A stretch of 64,000 bases of DNA, from NCBI GenBank assembly GCA_051747745.1, contig JBNJGL010000003.1:1-64000 (forward strand), read 5' to 3'. This DNA comes from QPJE01 sp051747745 (GTDB lineage: Bacteria > Bacillota > Halanaerobiia > Halanaerobiales > Halanaerobiaceae). Shown one piece after another: positions 1 to 8,890 of this stretch. Made by a program: the position numbers and the translations under genes. Every line of letters starts with the position of its first letter. Position 1 is the first letter of the stretch. The notes below the pieces were generated by a model. That model was not told the origin of the DNA. It did not search any database and was given only the letters and a program-made list of their open reading frames with translations.

Positions 1-11
1 GTAATTGATTT

Positions 12-629
12 TTAATAAATTTTATTTGATCCATCCCATCTTTTATAAAGTGAGTGGTTAACTCCAATATGCTCTAATACCCTCCCAACCAGAAAATCAA
101 CTAAATCTGATATTGTTTCTGGCTTTTGATAAAAAGCTGGCATTGCCGGAATTATATCTACACCCAGTTTAGAGAGTTTTAATAAATTTTCTAAATGTAT
201 CTGATTTAATGGACTTTCTCTGGGAACTATTATTATATCTTTTCTTTCTTTTAGCATAACATCAAAGGATCTTTCAATTAAATTGGTAGATACGCCCTGG
301 GCAAAACGTGCTGCACTTCCCATTGTACAGGGAATTACAACCATCAAATCTGCTGTATTTGAACCACTGGCCGCTGGTGCATTAAATCTATCTACAGAAG
401 CTATTTTTAAAAAGTCAGGTTTTTTTATATTCCAGTTTGAATTAATATATTCAAGTACATCCTTATCTTTTTCTGGAAATTTGCAGTCCAGCTCATGTTC
501 TAAAACTTCCTTAGCTGTATTACTTATTATTAGAGTCTGTTCATATTCCACTTTATTTATAATTTCAACAAATCTTTGAGCATAAAGGGCACCACTGGCA
601 CCAGTTATAGCTGTTAATATTTTTCTCAT
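12..629 (-). CDS. ubiX: UbiX-like flavin prenyltransferase
   Basis: A 205-residue UbiX/Pad family protein, full length for the family. It makes prenylated FMN from FMN and dimethylallyl phosphate, the cofactor of UbiD decarboxylases. Visible are the N-terminal flavin loop TGASGALYAQRF (residues 9-20), the AASGSN segment near 86-91, PCTMGSAARFAQG (100-112) and PRESPLN (136-142). It is the last gene of a ubiD-ubiA-ubiX set on one strand, 28 bases after ubiA, so its cofactor probably serves the UbiD of the same operon. The family call is firm; the final quinone or aromatic product is not shown by the sequence. Confidence 0.93.
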   Translation of the reverse strand: MRKILTAITGASGALYAQRFVEIINKVEYEQTLIISNTAKEVLEHELDCKFPEKDKDVLEYINSNWNIKKPDFLKIASVDRFNAPAASGSNTADLMVVIPCTMGSAARFAQGVSTNLIERSFDVMLKERKDIIIVPRESPLNQIHLENLLKLSKLGVDIIPAMPAFYQKPETISDLVDFLVGRVLEHIGVNHSLYKRWDGSNKIY

Positions 630-657
630 TCGTTTTCCTCCTAAAAACTGTTAAATA

Positions 658-1521
658 TCAAAATAAAATATCTAATACCCCTCCCAAAAAGAGTAGTGGA
701 CTTATTATTTGATTAATGCTGTAAGAAGCTATCTTTACCTGAGTTAAATCTTTCGGATTGACAATATAATGTTCGTAAATCAAAAGAAAGGTCACTAATA
801 CAACTCCTAAAATATATATTAACCCTAGAACAGGAAAAAATACTGTAAGTGAAAACATTATTAACACAGTTAAAAAATGTAAACCCATTGCTATTTTAAG
901 AGCCTTTTTAATACCGAATCTTGCAGGTATAGATTTTATCCCATTTTTTTTATCAAAATCATAATCCTGAGTAGCATAAATAATATCAAAACCTGCTACC
1001 CACAGTGCATGTATTGCCGAAAGCATGACTGCTCCTACTGTTATATTACCTTTAACTGCTATCCAGCTTCCTAATGGGGCCAGAGCAACTGCTGCTCCTA
1101 AAATTAAATGACATGTCCAGGTAAATCTTTTTGTATATGAATAAAAACAGATGAAGATAACTGCCAGCGGCAGTAATTTTATAGATAAAGGATCTAAATT
1201 TAATGCAGCTAATAAAAATAAAACAAAACAGAAAATTGTCAGTATAACTGCCTCTTTTATTTTCACTTTTCCGGCTGGAATTTCTCTGCTGCTTGTACGC
1301 GGATTTTTTCTGTCTATTTTATAATCAGCAATTCTGTTCCATGCATTTGCACCATTACGTGCTCCAATCATAGCCAGTGTAATCCAGAAAAAGTTTGGGA
1401 AAGAAGGCCAGCCTCCTGATGCTAAAAATAAAGAAAAATAGGCAAAAGGAAGAGCAAAAATTGTATGTTCAAACATAACAAGGGAAGAATAATTTTTAAT
1501 CGTCCTGCCAGTTGATCCCAT
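658..1521 (-). CDS. UbiA-family aromatic prenyltransferase (MqnP/UbiA-like)
   Basis: Polytopic membrane prenyltransferase that joins a polyprenyl diphosphate to an aromatic acid. Both Asp-rich Mg-diphosphate motifs are seen: NRIADYKID and, about 115 residues later, DYDFD followed by KSIPARFG. Hydrophobic segments fill most of the protein. I prefer the ATG at 1521 (start MGSTGRT), which has GTGGGA upstream; an in-frame start at 1542 is also open. The start lies inside the end of ubiD, suggesting translational coupling. With UbiD and UbiX beside it, a role in menaquinone (futalosine-type MqnP) or another prenylated aromatic pathway is likely, but the substrate cannot be read from sequence. Confidence 0.85.
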   Translation of the reverse strand: MGSTGRTIKNYSSLVMFEHTIFALPFAYFSLFLASGGWPSFPNFFWITLAMIGARNGANAWNRIADYKIDRKNPRTSSREIPAGKVKIKEAVILTIFCFVLFLLAALNLDPLSIKLLPLAVIFICFYSYTKRFTWTCHLILGAAVALAPLGSWIAVKGNITVGAVMLSAIHALWVAGFDIIYATQDYDFDKKNGIKSIPARFGIKKALKIAMGLHFLTVLIMFSLTVFFPVLGLIYILGVVLVTFLLIYEHYIVNPKDLTQVKIASYSINQIISPLLFLGGVLDILF

Positions 1522-2950
1522 ATTTATCCCACTTTCTATCAACCATTTCTTTTATATTTTTACTCATATCTATTTCTGGAGGCCATTCTCTCTTATGTCC
1601 TTCTTCAGCCCAGGCTTTTGTTGCATCAATCCCCATTTTATTTCCAATTCTTGCTCTTGGAGAAGCATGATCCAGTGCATCCAATGGGCCTTCTAATATA
1701 ACAACATCTCTACCAGCATCGATATTATTAAAAACTTTCCATGCAACAGTTGACAAATCCTGAACATCAACATCAGCATCTACTATAATTATCATTTTTG
1801 TATACATCATCTGGCCCATCCCCCAGAGAGCATGCATTACTTTTTTTGCATGACCTGGGTAACTTTTTTCGATAGATATTACTGCACAGTTATGGAAAAC
1901 TCCCTCTAACGGCAGATTCATATCTACAACTTCTGGCAGAGTCATTTTTAATAGAGGAAGAAATATTCTTTCTGTTGCTTTGGCAATAAAACAATCTTCC
2001 ATTGGTGGTTTGCCTACTATAGTTGCATTATAAATTGGATTTTTGCGGTGGGTTATAGTCTGAACATGAAAAACAGGATAATCATCTGCCAGAGAATAAT
2101 ACCCTGTATGATCTCCAAATGGACCTTCTCTTTTTAATTCTTCTGGATCAACATATCCTTCAAGAATTATTTCAGCATTTGCTGGAACTTTTAAATCAAC
2201 TGTCTTACACTGCACCATTTCGACAGGCTTTTTTCTTAAAAACCCGGAAAAAATCATCTCATCAATCTGTGGTGGTAGTGGTGCTGTGGAAGAATAAATA
2301 GTAGCTGGATCTGCTCCTACTGCAACTGCAACTTCCATTTTCTTATTTTCATTTAAATAATCCCTATAATTAGCTGCTCCATCTTTATGAATATGCCAGT
2401 GCATACCAGTGGTATTTTTATCATAAACCTGCATTCTGTACATTCCCATGTTTTGCTGTCCTGTTTTAATATTTTTGGTAAAAACAAGTGGAAGGGTAAA
2501 AAATTTCCCTCCATCTTCTGGCCAGCATTTTAATACTGGTATTTCAGATAGGTCAACTTCTTCTTTTATTACTTCCTGGCAGGGAGCATTTTTAACAGTT
2601 ACCGGAAAGAAATCACTAACTTCTTTTAAAAGGGGCAAAACCTTAATTTTATCAAATAAATTTTCTGGAATAGGTGTATTTAAATAATCTTCAATCCTGC
2701 TTCCAATTTGATTTAAATTTTCTACTTCTAAAGCAAGTTCCATCCTTTTATATGAACCAAAAGCATTTATTAAAACCGGCATATCTGAATTCTTTATATT
2801 TTCAAAGAGAAGTGCCGGTCCACCTTTTTTTACAACCCGATCTGCAATTTCTGTGATCTCTAAATCAGCATTAACTTCAGTTTTTACTCGAATTAATTCA
2901 TTATTTTCTTCCAGCATCTTTATAAAATCTCTTAGACTCTCATAACTCAT
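1496..2950 (-). CDS. ubiD: UbiD-family prenyl-FMN-dependent decarboxylase
   Basis: A 484-residue UbiD family non-oxidative decarboxylase, typical length. Conserved segments include MGMYRMQV (168-175), HWHIHKDGAANY (184-195), KREGPFGDHTGYYS (273-286) and GKPPMED in the C-terminal half, which in the family hold prenyl-FMN, the metal and the catalytic Glu. The start has GGGGTG eight bases upstream. It is the first gene of ubiD-ubiA-ubiX: UbiX would supply its cofactor and UbiA the prenylated substrate. 4-hydroxy-3-polyprenylbenzoate or a menaquinone precursor is the likely substrate class by context. Aromatic-acid decarboxylases of the same family remain an alternative. Confidence 0.9.
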   Translation of the reverse strand: MSYESLRDFIKMLEENNELIRVKTEVNADLEITEIADRVVKKGGPALLFENIKNSDMPVLINAFGSYKRMELALEVENLNQIGSRIEDYLNTPIPENLFDKIKVLPLLKEVSDFFPVTVKNAPCQEVIKEEVDLSEIPVLKCWPEDGGKFFTLPLVFTKNIKTGQQNMGMYRMQVYDKNTTGMHWHIHKDGAANYRDYLNENKKMEVAVAVGADPATIYSSTAPLPPQIDEMIFSGFLRKKPVEMVQCKTVDLKVPANAEIILEGYVDPEELKREGPFGDHTGYYSLADDYPVFHVQTITHRKNPIYNATIVGKPPMEDCFIAKATERIFLPLLKMTLPEVVDMNLPLEGVFHNCAVISIEKSYPGHAKKVMHALWGMGQMMYTKMIIIVDADVDVQDLSTVAWKVFNNIDAGRDVVILEGPLDALDHASPRARIGNKMGIDATKAWAEEGHKREWPPEIDMSKNIKEMVDRKWDKYGINWQDD

Positions 2951-3033
2951 ATCACTAGCACCCCATTTTTTAATTAGCCTTTTATTAATTTTTATATGAT
3001 ATTTTTTTCACATATTTTATTATATTCAACATA

Positions 3034-3062
3034 ACTATAAATATTCCTACATAAAATTACAA
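3034..3062 (-). promoter_or_regulatory. putative sigma-A promoter of ubiD operon
   Basis: On the minus strand TTGTAA and TATAGT are separated by 17 bases, about 90 bases before ubiD. The -35 box overlaps the U-tract of the groESL terminator. The spacing is ideal but both boxes deviate from consensus. Confidence 0.45.
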
Positions 3063-3103
3063 AAAAATAAAAAAAAGACATATCTGCAAAAAACAGACAT
3101 GCC
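3061..3103 (-). terminator. Rho-independent terminator of groES-groEL
   Basis: Forty bases after the groEL stop, the minus strand folds into a 10-bp stem (GGCATGTCTG with CAGATATGTC, two G-U pairs) and a 7-base loop. It is followed by eight U residues and more U-rich sequence. It ends the chaperonin transcript. Confidence 0.85.
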
Positions 3104-3142
3104 TTTATAAACATCTATATTAAACTCATCTGGGTATTGGGC

Positions 3143-4801
3143 TTACATCATGCCGCCCATTCCACCCATTCCGCCCATTCCACCGGGCATACCGCCTCTC
3201 ATGCCTCCACCACCATTATCGTCATCATCATCACCTTTATCGGCGACTAGACATTCAGTGGTTAACAGCATCGCGGCTGCACTGGCAGCATTCTGCAGGG
3301 CAGAACGTGTTACTTTAGCAGGATCAATAATACCGGCTTCAATCATATTTACATATACGCCTTTCATGGCATCAAATCCAATTCCTGCTCCCTTTTCTTT
3401 AACTCTTTCTACAACAACTGATCCTTCAAATCCAGCATTATCAGCAATTAAGCGAATTGGAGCTTCAAGAGCTTCTCTTACAATATCTACTCCAGTAGCT
3501 TCATCACCTTCAAGATCTAACTGATCCAGAGCTGACATTACTTCCAGATATGTTGTACCTCCACCTGGAACAAGTCCTTCTTCTACAGCAGCTCTTGTCG
3601 CAGAAAGTGCATCTTCAATTCTATGCTGCTTTTCCTTTAATTCTGTTTCTGTGGCAGCACCTACCTGAATCACTGCAACTCCACCTGCCAGTTTTGCAAG
3701 ACGTTCCTGCAGCTTTTCTTTATCAAAATCTGAAGTTGTTGTTTCTATCTGCTTTCTAATTTGATTGATTCTATCCTGAATTTTATCTTTTTCTCCATTA
3801 CCTTCAACAATTGTTGTATCATCTTTGGTAATAGTTACTTTATGTGCCTGACCTAAATCATTAACACTTGCATTTTCTAACTTAAGTCCCAGATCCTCTG
3901 TTATAACTGTACCACCAGTAAGTACTGCAATATCTTCTAACATTGCTTTGCGGCGGTCACCAAAACCGGGAGCTTTAACAGCTACACAGTTGAATGTTCC
4001 TCTGATTTTATTAACAACCAGTGTTGCCAGTGCTTCACCATCAACATCTTCAGCAATAATCATAAGGCTTTTACCTGACTGTGCTACCTGCTCTAAGAGA
4101 GGTAGAATATCCTGGATACTGCTGATCTTTTTGTCTGTAATTAAGATATATGGATCTTCCAGTGAAGCTTCCATTGTATCTGTATCTGTAACCATGTATG
4201 GAGAAAGATATCCACGATCAAACTGCATACCTTCTACAACTTCCAGAGAAGTACCCATACTTTTTGATTCTTCAACAGAAATAACTCCATCCTGACCAAC
4301 TTTTTCCATTGCTTCAGCAATTAGCTGTCCTATTTCATCATCATTACCGGCAGAAATAGTTGCTATCTGAGAAACAGCTTCTTTACCTTCAACAGGTTTA
4401 GAAAAGCTGGCAATTTCATCAGTTAACTTTTCTACAGCTTTTAAAATACCTCTTTTAAGAAGCATTGGGTTTGCACCAGCTGCAACATTCTTTAATCCTT
4501 CTTTAAAAATTGCTTCTGCAAGAACTGTTGCAGTAGTTGTACCATCACCAGCTACATCATTGGTTTTAGTAGCAACTTCTTTTACAGTCTGTGCTCCCAT
4601 ATTCTCATAATGATCCTTTAATTCTATTTCTTTAGCTATACTTACACCATCATTTGTAATTGTTGGCGCGCCAAAACTTCTTTCCAGTAAAACATTGCGT
4701 CCTTTAGGTCCAAGTGTTACTTTAACAGCATCTGCTAAAGATGTAACACCCTTTTCTAAACTGCGGCGGGCATTTTCTCCAAATTTTAATTCTTTTGCCA
4801 T
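3143..4801 (-). CDS. groEL: GroEL chaperonin (Hsp60)
   Basis: A 552-residue class I chaperonin, the ATP-driven folding chamber that works with GroES in the cytoplasm. Seen are the N-terminal ATP-site run VTLGPKGRNV, the signature GDGTTTATVL, the AAVEEGLVPGGG region and a GGM-rich flexible tail. The tail is preceded by a run of five Asp residues, which makes the protein slightly longer than the usual 540 or so. It follows groES by 64 bases and has an AGGAGG-type ribosome site. Both genes are expected to be controlled by HrcA through the CIRCE element before groES. Confidence 0.99.
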   Translation of the reverse strand: MAKELKFGENARRSLEKGVTSLADAVKVTLGPKGRNVLLERSFGAPTITNDGVSIAKEIELKDHYENMGAQTVKEVATKTNDVAGDGTTTATVLAEAIFKEGLKNVAAGANPMLLKRGILKAVEKLTDEIASFSKPVEGKEAVSQIATISAGNDDEIGQLIAEAMEKVGQDGVISVEESKSMGTSLEVVEGMQFDRGYLSPYMVTDTDTMEASLEDPYILITDKKISSIQDILPLLEQVAQSGKSLMIIAEDVDGEALATLVVNKIRGTFNCVAVKAPGFGDRRKAMLEDIAVLTGGTVITEDLGLKLENASVNDLGQAHKVTITKDDTTIVEGNGEKDKIQDRINQIRKQIETTTSDFDKEKLQERLAKLAGGVAVIQVGAATETELKEKQHRIEDALSATRAAVEEGLVPGGGTTYLEVMSALDQLDLEGDEATGVDIVREALEAPIRLIADNAGFEGSVVVERVKEKGAGIGFDAMKGVYVNMIEAGIIDPAKVTRSALQNAASAAAMLLTTECLVADKGDDDDDNGGGGMRGGMPGGMGGMGGMGGMM

Positions 4802-4865
4802 TATGTATCCCTCCTATATAGGTTAAATATCTTTATTTTTTAAATAGAGAATAAAGCAGAGTTTA

Positions 4866-5156
4866 TTATCCAAGAACAGCTAAAACATCTTCGATAGCAA
4901 GAATTATATATTCTTCGTCATCAATTTCAACTTTTGTTCCAGCATACTTATCAAATACTACAACATCTCCAACTTTAACTTCTGCTTCCTCGTCTTCTGG
5001 TGCAATATTTTTACCTACAGCAACGATTTCGCCTTTTTGCGGCTTTTCGTCCTTTTTAGCTGTATCTGGTAAAACAATACCACCCTGTGTTTTTTCCTTA
5101 TCTTCTTCTTTAACAAATTTTACAGCAACTCTGTTGTCTAAAGGTTTAATATTCAT
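4866..5156 (-). CDS. groES: GroES co-chaperonin (Hsp10)
   Basis: A 96-residue co-chaperonin that caps the GroEL chamber. It begins MNIKPLDNRVAVK and has the mobile-loop region around TQGGIVLPD (24-32), as in other GroES proteins, with the usual strand-rich C-terminus ending DEEYIILAIEDVLAVLG. It is the first gene of the groES-groEL operon, with a CIRCE operator and a sigma-A promoter directly upstream, so heat-inducible expression through HrcA is expected. No hrcA gene is in the window. Confidence 0.99.
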   Translation of the reverse strand: MNIKPLDNRVAVKFVKEEDKEKTQGGIVLPDTAKKDEKPQKGEIVAVGKNIAPEDEEAEVKVGDVVVFDKYAGTKVEIDDEEYIILAIEDVLAVLG

Positions 5157-5195
5157 ACAAAAATAACCCCCTTATATTTTTTTCTGATATAATTA

Positions 5196-5222
5196 TTAGC
5201 ACTCATCAGCGGCGAGTGCTAA
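5196..5222. promoter_or_regulatory. CIRCE element (HrcA operator)
   Basis: A perfect inverted repeat, TTAGCACTC - 9 bases - GAGTGCTAA, matches the established CIRCE consensus. It lies between the groES promoter and the groES start, where bound HrcA would block transcription. Confidence 0.97.
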
Positions 5223-5236
5223 CAAGCACTGTAAAT

Positions 5237-5265
5237 ATAATATCTAAGACTAAAATTAAAATCAA
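5237..5265 (-). promoter_or_regulatory. sigma-A promoter of groES-groEL
   Basis: TTGATT and TATTAT with a 17-base spacer on the minus strand. The start point would fall within about ten bases of the CIRCE repeat, the usual geometry for HrcA control. Confidence 0.75.
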
Positions 5266-5347
5266 GTCTCATTAATCGCTCTAAATGGTTTTGAATTGTC
5301 ATTATAGTTATTCTCAAACGATTAGCTCCTAAATTCTTTGAATATGT

Positions 5348-6682
5348 TTATAATAATATTATTTCTGAATTTAATTTTTCTTCAAGCATGGTATAAGAAC
5401 ACATACTGAGATCATAACCATAGTAATCGTAAATTATTTCTGGTAAAATTATTCTTTCAAAAGAAAAATCTAAATTTTCTACAGCAGAAATTATATCACT
5501 ATTGAGAAGAAGACCTGCCGACATAATAGATCCTCCAAAAAATTCGTTTTTTGCCTTAATAAGTCTAAACTTATAATTATCTTTGCAGTTATTATCTACC
5601 AAATATTTCAGCAGTGGAAATGCCAGTTCAGAAGTTATAATTACAGTTTTAATATTTTTTGACTGCTCTAAGTATCCCAAAAATTTTTCTTTTAAAAACG
5701 GTGTGATATCATAAGACATTATCAGACCTGATCTTTCTTCTCTTTCTTTTATAATCTGCATATTAATTATTTTACTGTTTCTTTTTACAGTTAAATTAGG
5801 ATTTTTACTTTTTTTAATTTTATGAAATGCATCTACTCTGGATTCTGATTTTTCTCCATTTACTTCTTCAATGATATCACCTTTTTTAATTTCAGCTAAA
5901 AATGCAGGTGATTTATTTATTATTCCCAATATTTCTGCATCAAGGCTGCTTATTATCTGCGGCTCCACAATTATCGGATAACTGTAATCTTCACTAATTT
6001 GATCTACAAAATCTTTTAATTCATCATATATATTATCTTTAAAAATGAAGTTATTAGCTGCATATTTACTAAATCCCGGCAAAAAAATCCTGAGGCTGTC
6101 AGGTTGATATAATTCCATCCTATCCATTGTTCTTTTAATAAAACCAAGCCCGGTAATATGATGCATCGAAACTATGCTTACCTGAAATAATATTCCAAGT
6201 TTCTGCAGCTTTGGGAGAAGTGTAAAAACATTTTCTGCATTTTGATCATTCATTAAAAATTTTCTGGCTTCTGCATCAGGTCCATTAACAGAAATATTTA
6301 ATTCTAAATTATCAAATTTTTTCAGGTGGGAAAGTTCATTATCTCCAATATGAGATCCATTTGTGGTTATCCTTAAATTCAGATCTGGCCATTTCTTATG
6401 CAGCAGATCAAGTATTTTGTTTATTTTAGGATGTAAAAAAGGTTCTCCTTCTATTATACGTGTAGCCGATTCTCCTATAAAAAGCGGTTTTTGTGGATTA
6501 ATAAATTCAGCTAACTGTTTGATTAAATCTAACTCCAGATCTCCAAATGCATGTGTTTTTACTTCCGGTGGATTATTTTTGTGGCTGCAGAAAATGCAGT
6601 TTAAACTGCATCTGGATGTCAGGGGAAGAATGTTGTCTCTCTCTACTGTATCAAATAATAATTTTTCTCGGCTGTAATTCAT
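5348..6682 (-). CDS. radical SAM protein with internal PDZ and DUF512-like C-terminus
   Basis: About 444 residues. The N-terminal half is a radical SAM domain with CSLNCIFC (CxxxCxxC), a GEPFLHP-type motif and TTNGSHIG. The middle (roughly 232-310) is PDZ-like, with KKGDIIEEVNGEK. The last 65 residues carry NEFFGGSIMSAGLL, which resembles the conserved C-terminal segment of DUF512 proteins, whose usual order is PDZ first. ATG at 6682 is preferred because GAGG lies nine bases upstream; 6691 is the longer option. It is the last gene after tsaD in the proB-tsa operon. Reaction unknown. An in-line PDZ may dock a peptide substrate, but this is inference. Confidence 0.75.
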   Translation of the reverse strand: MNYSREKLLFDTVERDNILPLTSRCSLNCIFCSHKNNPPEVKTHAFGDLELDLIKQLAEFINPQKPLFIGESATRIIEGEPFLHPKINKILDLLHKKWPDLNLRITTNGSHIGDNELSHLKKFDNLELNISVNGPDAEARKFLMNDQNAENVFTLLPKLQKLGILFQVSIVSMHHITGLGFIKRTMDRMELYQPDSLRIFLPGFSKYAANNFIFKDNIYDELKDFVDQISEDYSYPIIVEPQIISSLDAEILGIINKSPAFLAEIKKGDIIEEVNGEKSESRVDAFHKIKKSKNPNLTVKRNSKIINMQIIKEREERSGLIMSYDITPFLKEKFLGYLEQSKNIKTVIITSELAFPLLKYLVDNNCKDNYKFRLIKAKNEFFGGSIMSAGLLLNSDIISAVENLDFSFERIILPEIIYDYYGYDLSMCSYTMLEEKLNSEIILL

Positions 6683-6694
6683 TTTAACCATCCT

Positions 6695-7735
6695 CTATAA
6701 TTTAAGAGAAGGATCTGCACTTAAGCTCAGATCTGCAAACTCTCTATTTAAATATTGATAATATGCTACAGCAGCTATCATTGCCGCATTATCTGTGCAC
6801 AGTTCAAGAGGAGGATAATAAAGGTTTAAACCATATTTTTCTACCTCAGATTCGATTACAGTTCTCAGCCTCTGATTTGCAGCAACCCCACCGGACAAAA
6901 CTACACTTTTGATTTCATATTTTTCCACTGCTTTAATCAGTTTTATCTTTAAACTGTCAACTACTGCTTCCTGAAAACTTGCTGCTATATCTGCTTTGTT
7001 TATTTCTTCATTCTTCTGTTTTCTATTATTTATATAGTTCATTACCGCTGTTTTTAATCCACTAAAACTAAAATCAAAACTGTCATCATTACTTATTGCG
7101 CGGGGGAAATCTATTGCTTCTGGATTGCCTTCTAATGCAGTTTTTTCTATCACCGGTCCACCGGGATACCCAAGTCCCATAAATCGTGCAATTTTGTCGA
7201 AAGCCTCTCCTGCAGCATCGTCCTTTGTCCGTCCGAGAATTTTATAACCCTGCAGGTCTTCAAAATAAAGAAGGTCAGTATGGCCCCCGGAAATAGTTAA
7301 ACAGATGAGGGGTTTTTCTATAGCAGGATTTGCAATAAAGTTGGCATAAATATGACCGGCAATGTGATTTACTCCAATTAGAGGAATATTAAGAAAAAGC
7401 GACATTGTTTTTGCTGCTGTAAGACCTACCAGCAGTCCCCCCACCAGACCCGGGCCATAAGTTGCAGCAACAGCATCAAGATCCGAAAATGACAGCTGAG
7501 CTTCTTCTAATGCTTCATCAATCACCGGTATAAGAAGTTCCAGATGTTTGCGTGATGCTATCTCCGGTACTACACCTCCAAATTTTTTGTGCAGATCTAC
7601 CTGAGAAGAAACCACATTTGAAAGGATTTCTAACCCATTTTTGCTGACTGCGGCAGCCGTCTCATCACATGAACTTTCCAGTGCCATTATATAGATATCT
7701 TCATTTTGTTCTTTCAATTTATATTCAGAATTCAA
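6695..7735 (-). CDS. tsaD: TsaD, tRNA t6A threonylcarbamoyltransferase
   Basis: Kae1/Qri7/YgjD family catalytic subunit that transfers threonylcarbamoyl from TC-AMP to A37 of ANN-decoding tRNAs, working with TsaB and TsaE encoded just upstream. Visible are ESSCDETAAAV, the metal-binding NHIAGH, TYGPGLVGGLLVG, GRTKDDAAGEAFDK and LSGGVAAN. The longest frame opens at 7756 with GTG but has no ribosome site. AAGGAG lies before an in-frame TTG at 7735, two bases after the rimI stop, so I use that start. TsaC/Sua5, which makes TC-AMP, is not in this window. Confidence 0.95.
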   Translation of the reverse strand: MNSEYKLKEQNEDIYIMALESSCDETAAAVSKNGLEILSNVVSSQVDLHKKFGGVVPEIASRKHLELLIPVIDEALEEAQLSFSDLDAVAATYGPGLVGGLLVGLTAAKTMSLFLNIPLIGVNHIAGHIYANFIANPAIEKPLICLTISGGHTDLLYFEDLQGYKILGRTKDDAAGEAFDKIARFMGLGYPGGPVIEKTALEGNPEAIDFPRAISNDDSFDFSFSGLKTAVMNYINNRKQKNEEINKADIAASFQEAVVDSLKIKLIKAVEKYEIKSVVLSGGVAANQRLRTVIESEVEKYGLNLYYPPLELCTDNAAMIAAVAYYQYLNREFADLSLSADPSLKL

Positions 7736-7737
7736 TT

Positions 7738-8181
7738 CTAATCTAACTCCTTCCACATAATAAGTGCATCACAACCCCGTCCATAGTAATTTGGTCTTAC
7801 TCCTTCTATTGAAAAATTAAATTTTTTGTACAAATTTATTGCAGCAGTATTTTCTTTTCTAACTTCTAAAGTTGCACTGAGCGCTCCTATCTTTTTAGCA
7901 TAAATAAGTGCTTCTTCCAGGATCCTACCGGCAATTCCCTGCCTCCTGTAAGTTGGATGCACAGCCAGATTGACTATATGCAGAACATCCATTATAATCC
8001 AGCATCCAATAAAGGCAGCTGTATTATTATCAACAGATGCTTTCAGATAAAAAGCCCTTTTGTTGTGTTCCAGATCCCGCAAAAAAGCATTTCTGGTCCA
8101 GGGTGAATCAAATGATGCTTTTTCTATTTTAATAATTTTCTCCAGATCTTTAGGAGTTAATTCAGAGATTTTTATTTCCAC
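7738..8181 (-). CDS. rimI: RimI-like ribosomal protein S18 N-acetyltransferase
   Basis: GNAT-fold acetyltransferase of about 147 residues. The acetyl-CoA loop RRQGIAGRIL is preceded by the strand HIVNLAVHPTY, and the C-terminal LEVRKENTAAINLYKKFNF is typical of RimI. It would acetylate the N-terminus of ribosomal protein S18 or other proteins. It sits between tsaB and tsaD, a common Firmicute order. The GTG at 8181 has GGGAG eight bases upstream and gives the typical RimI beginning; an ATG at 8196 is also in frame. The start overlaps the tsaB 3' end. Confidence 0.9.
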   Translation of the reverse strand: MEIKISELTPKDLEKIIKIEKASFDSPWTRNAFLRDLEHNKRAFYLKASVDNNTAAFIGCWIIMDVLHIVNLAVHPTYRRQGIAGRILEEALIYAKKIGALSATLEVRKENTAAINLYKKFNFSIEGVRPNYYGRGCDALIMWKELD

Positions 8182-8890
8182 TTTTTTGGCTCCCATATTT
8201 TTTCAGCCAGTTAATTTCCGCCTGCGGCTTTTTTAAATATTCCGGCTTTATTTTGTATAAATCATCTTCTCTGTTCTGTTTAATATATTCATCTCCCAAA
8301 ATCGCCAGCACAGCGGCCCTGGGATAATCAAATTCACGTCCTGGATGGTTAACATTATCCAGTTTAGTTTTCAATATATCTGCTGATTCTCTGCTTTTCT
8401 CCCCCACAACATATATTTCTCTACCTTCAACCTCTGATTTTATTTTCTCTGCAGCGACTTCGAGTTCAGCAGCTTCAGCCTCAAAAATAGTTTTAAGTTC
8501 ACTATTATCCCGTAAAAAAATGGAATAGTAAAACCTATTTCTCCCTGCATCTATTAATGGAATAATTATACCATCATTTTTTACAGATGCCGCCATAACC
8601 TCCAGGGTTGAAATACCTATAATTGGAATAGAATTAATTCTGGAAATGATTTTAGCTGCCGTTATGCCTATTCTCAGTCCAGTAAATGAACCAGGACCTG
8701 TTGAAACGGCCACCGCTTCAATCTGTGATGGATTAATATCAAAAGTTTTGAACATTTCTTTTATTAAAGGCAGCAGTTTTTCGCTGTGCTGCCTTTTCAG
8801 GCGCAGATTATATTCTGCTGCAATTTTTTTATTATCTGCCAGGGCCAGCCCCAGCACTTCAGTAGATGTATCAATTCCCAGTATCAGCAT
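8162..8890 (-). CDS. tsaB: TsaB, t6A synthesis partner of TsaD
   Basis: A 242-residue YeaZ-family ASKHA-fold protein. It begins with LILGIDTSTEVLGLAL and carries STGPGSFTGLRIG (about 64-76), the family signature. It is catalytically inactive itself, binds TsaD and TsaE, and stimulates formation of threonylcarbamoyl-A37 on tRNA. It overlaps tsaE at its start by 20 bases and rimI at its end, so the tsaE-tsaB-rimI-tsaD block is clearly co-translated. Family assignment is firm. Confidence 0.95.
   Translation of the reverse strand: MLILGIDTSTEVLGLALADNKKIAAEYNLRLKRQHSEKLLPLIKEMFKTFDINPSQIEAVAVSTGPGSFTGLRIGITAAKIISRINSIPIIGISTLEVMAASVKNDGIIIPLIDAGRNRFYYSIFLRDNSELKTIFEAEAAELEVAAEKIKSEVEGREIYVVGEKSRESADILKTKLDNVNHPGREFDYPRAAVLAILGDEYIKQNREDDLYKIKPEYLKKPQAEINWLKKYGSQKSGNKNL

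Noticed and set aside
3150..3524. Plus-strand frame of 124 codons opposite groEL
   Set aside because: It is the mirror of the GroEL C-terminus with low-complexity Pro and Ser runs; no ribosome site or homology.
5266..5347. TAATCG...CGATTA inverted repeat after the radical SAM gene
   Set aside because: Arms are only six bases and 41 bases apart, with no U-tract; not distinguishable from chance.
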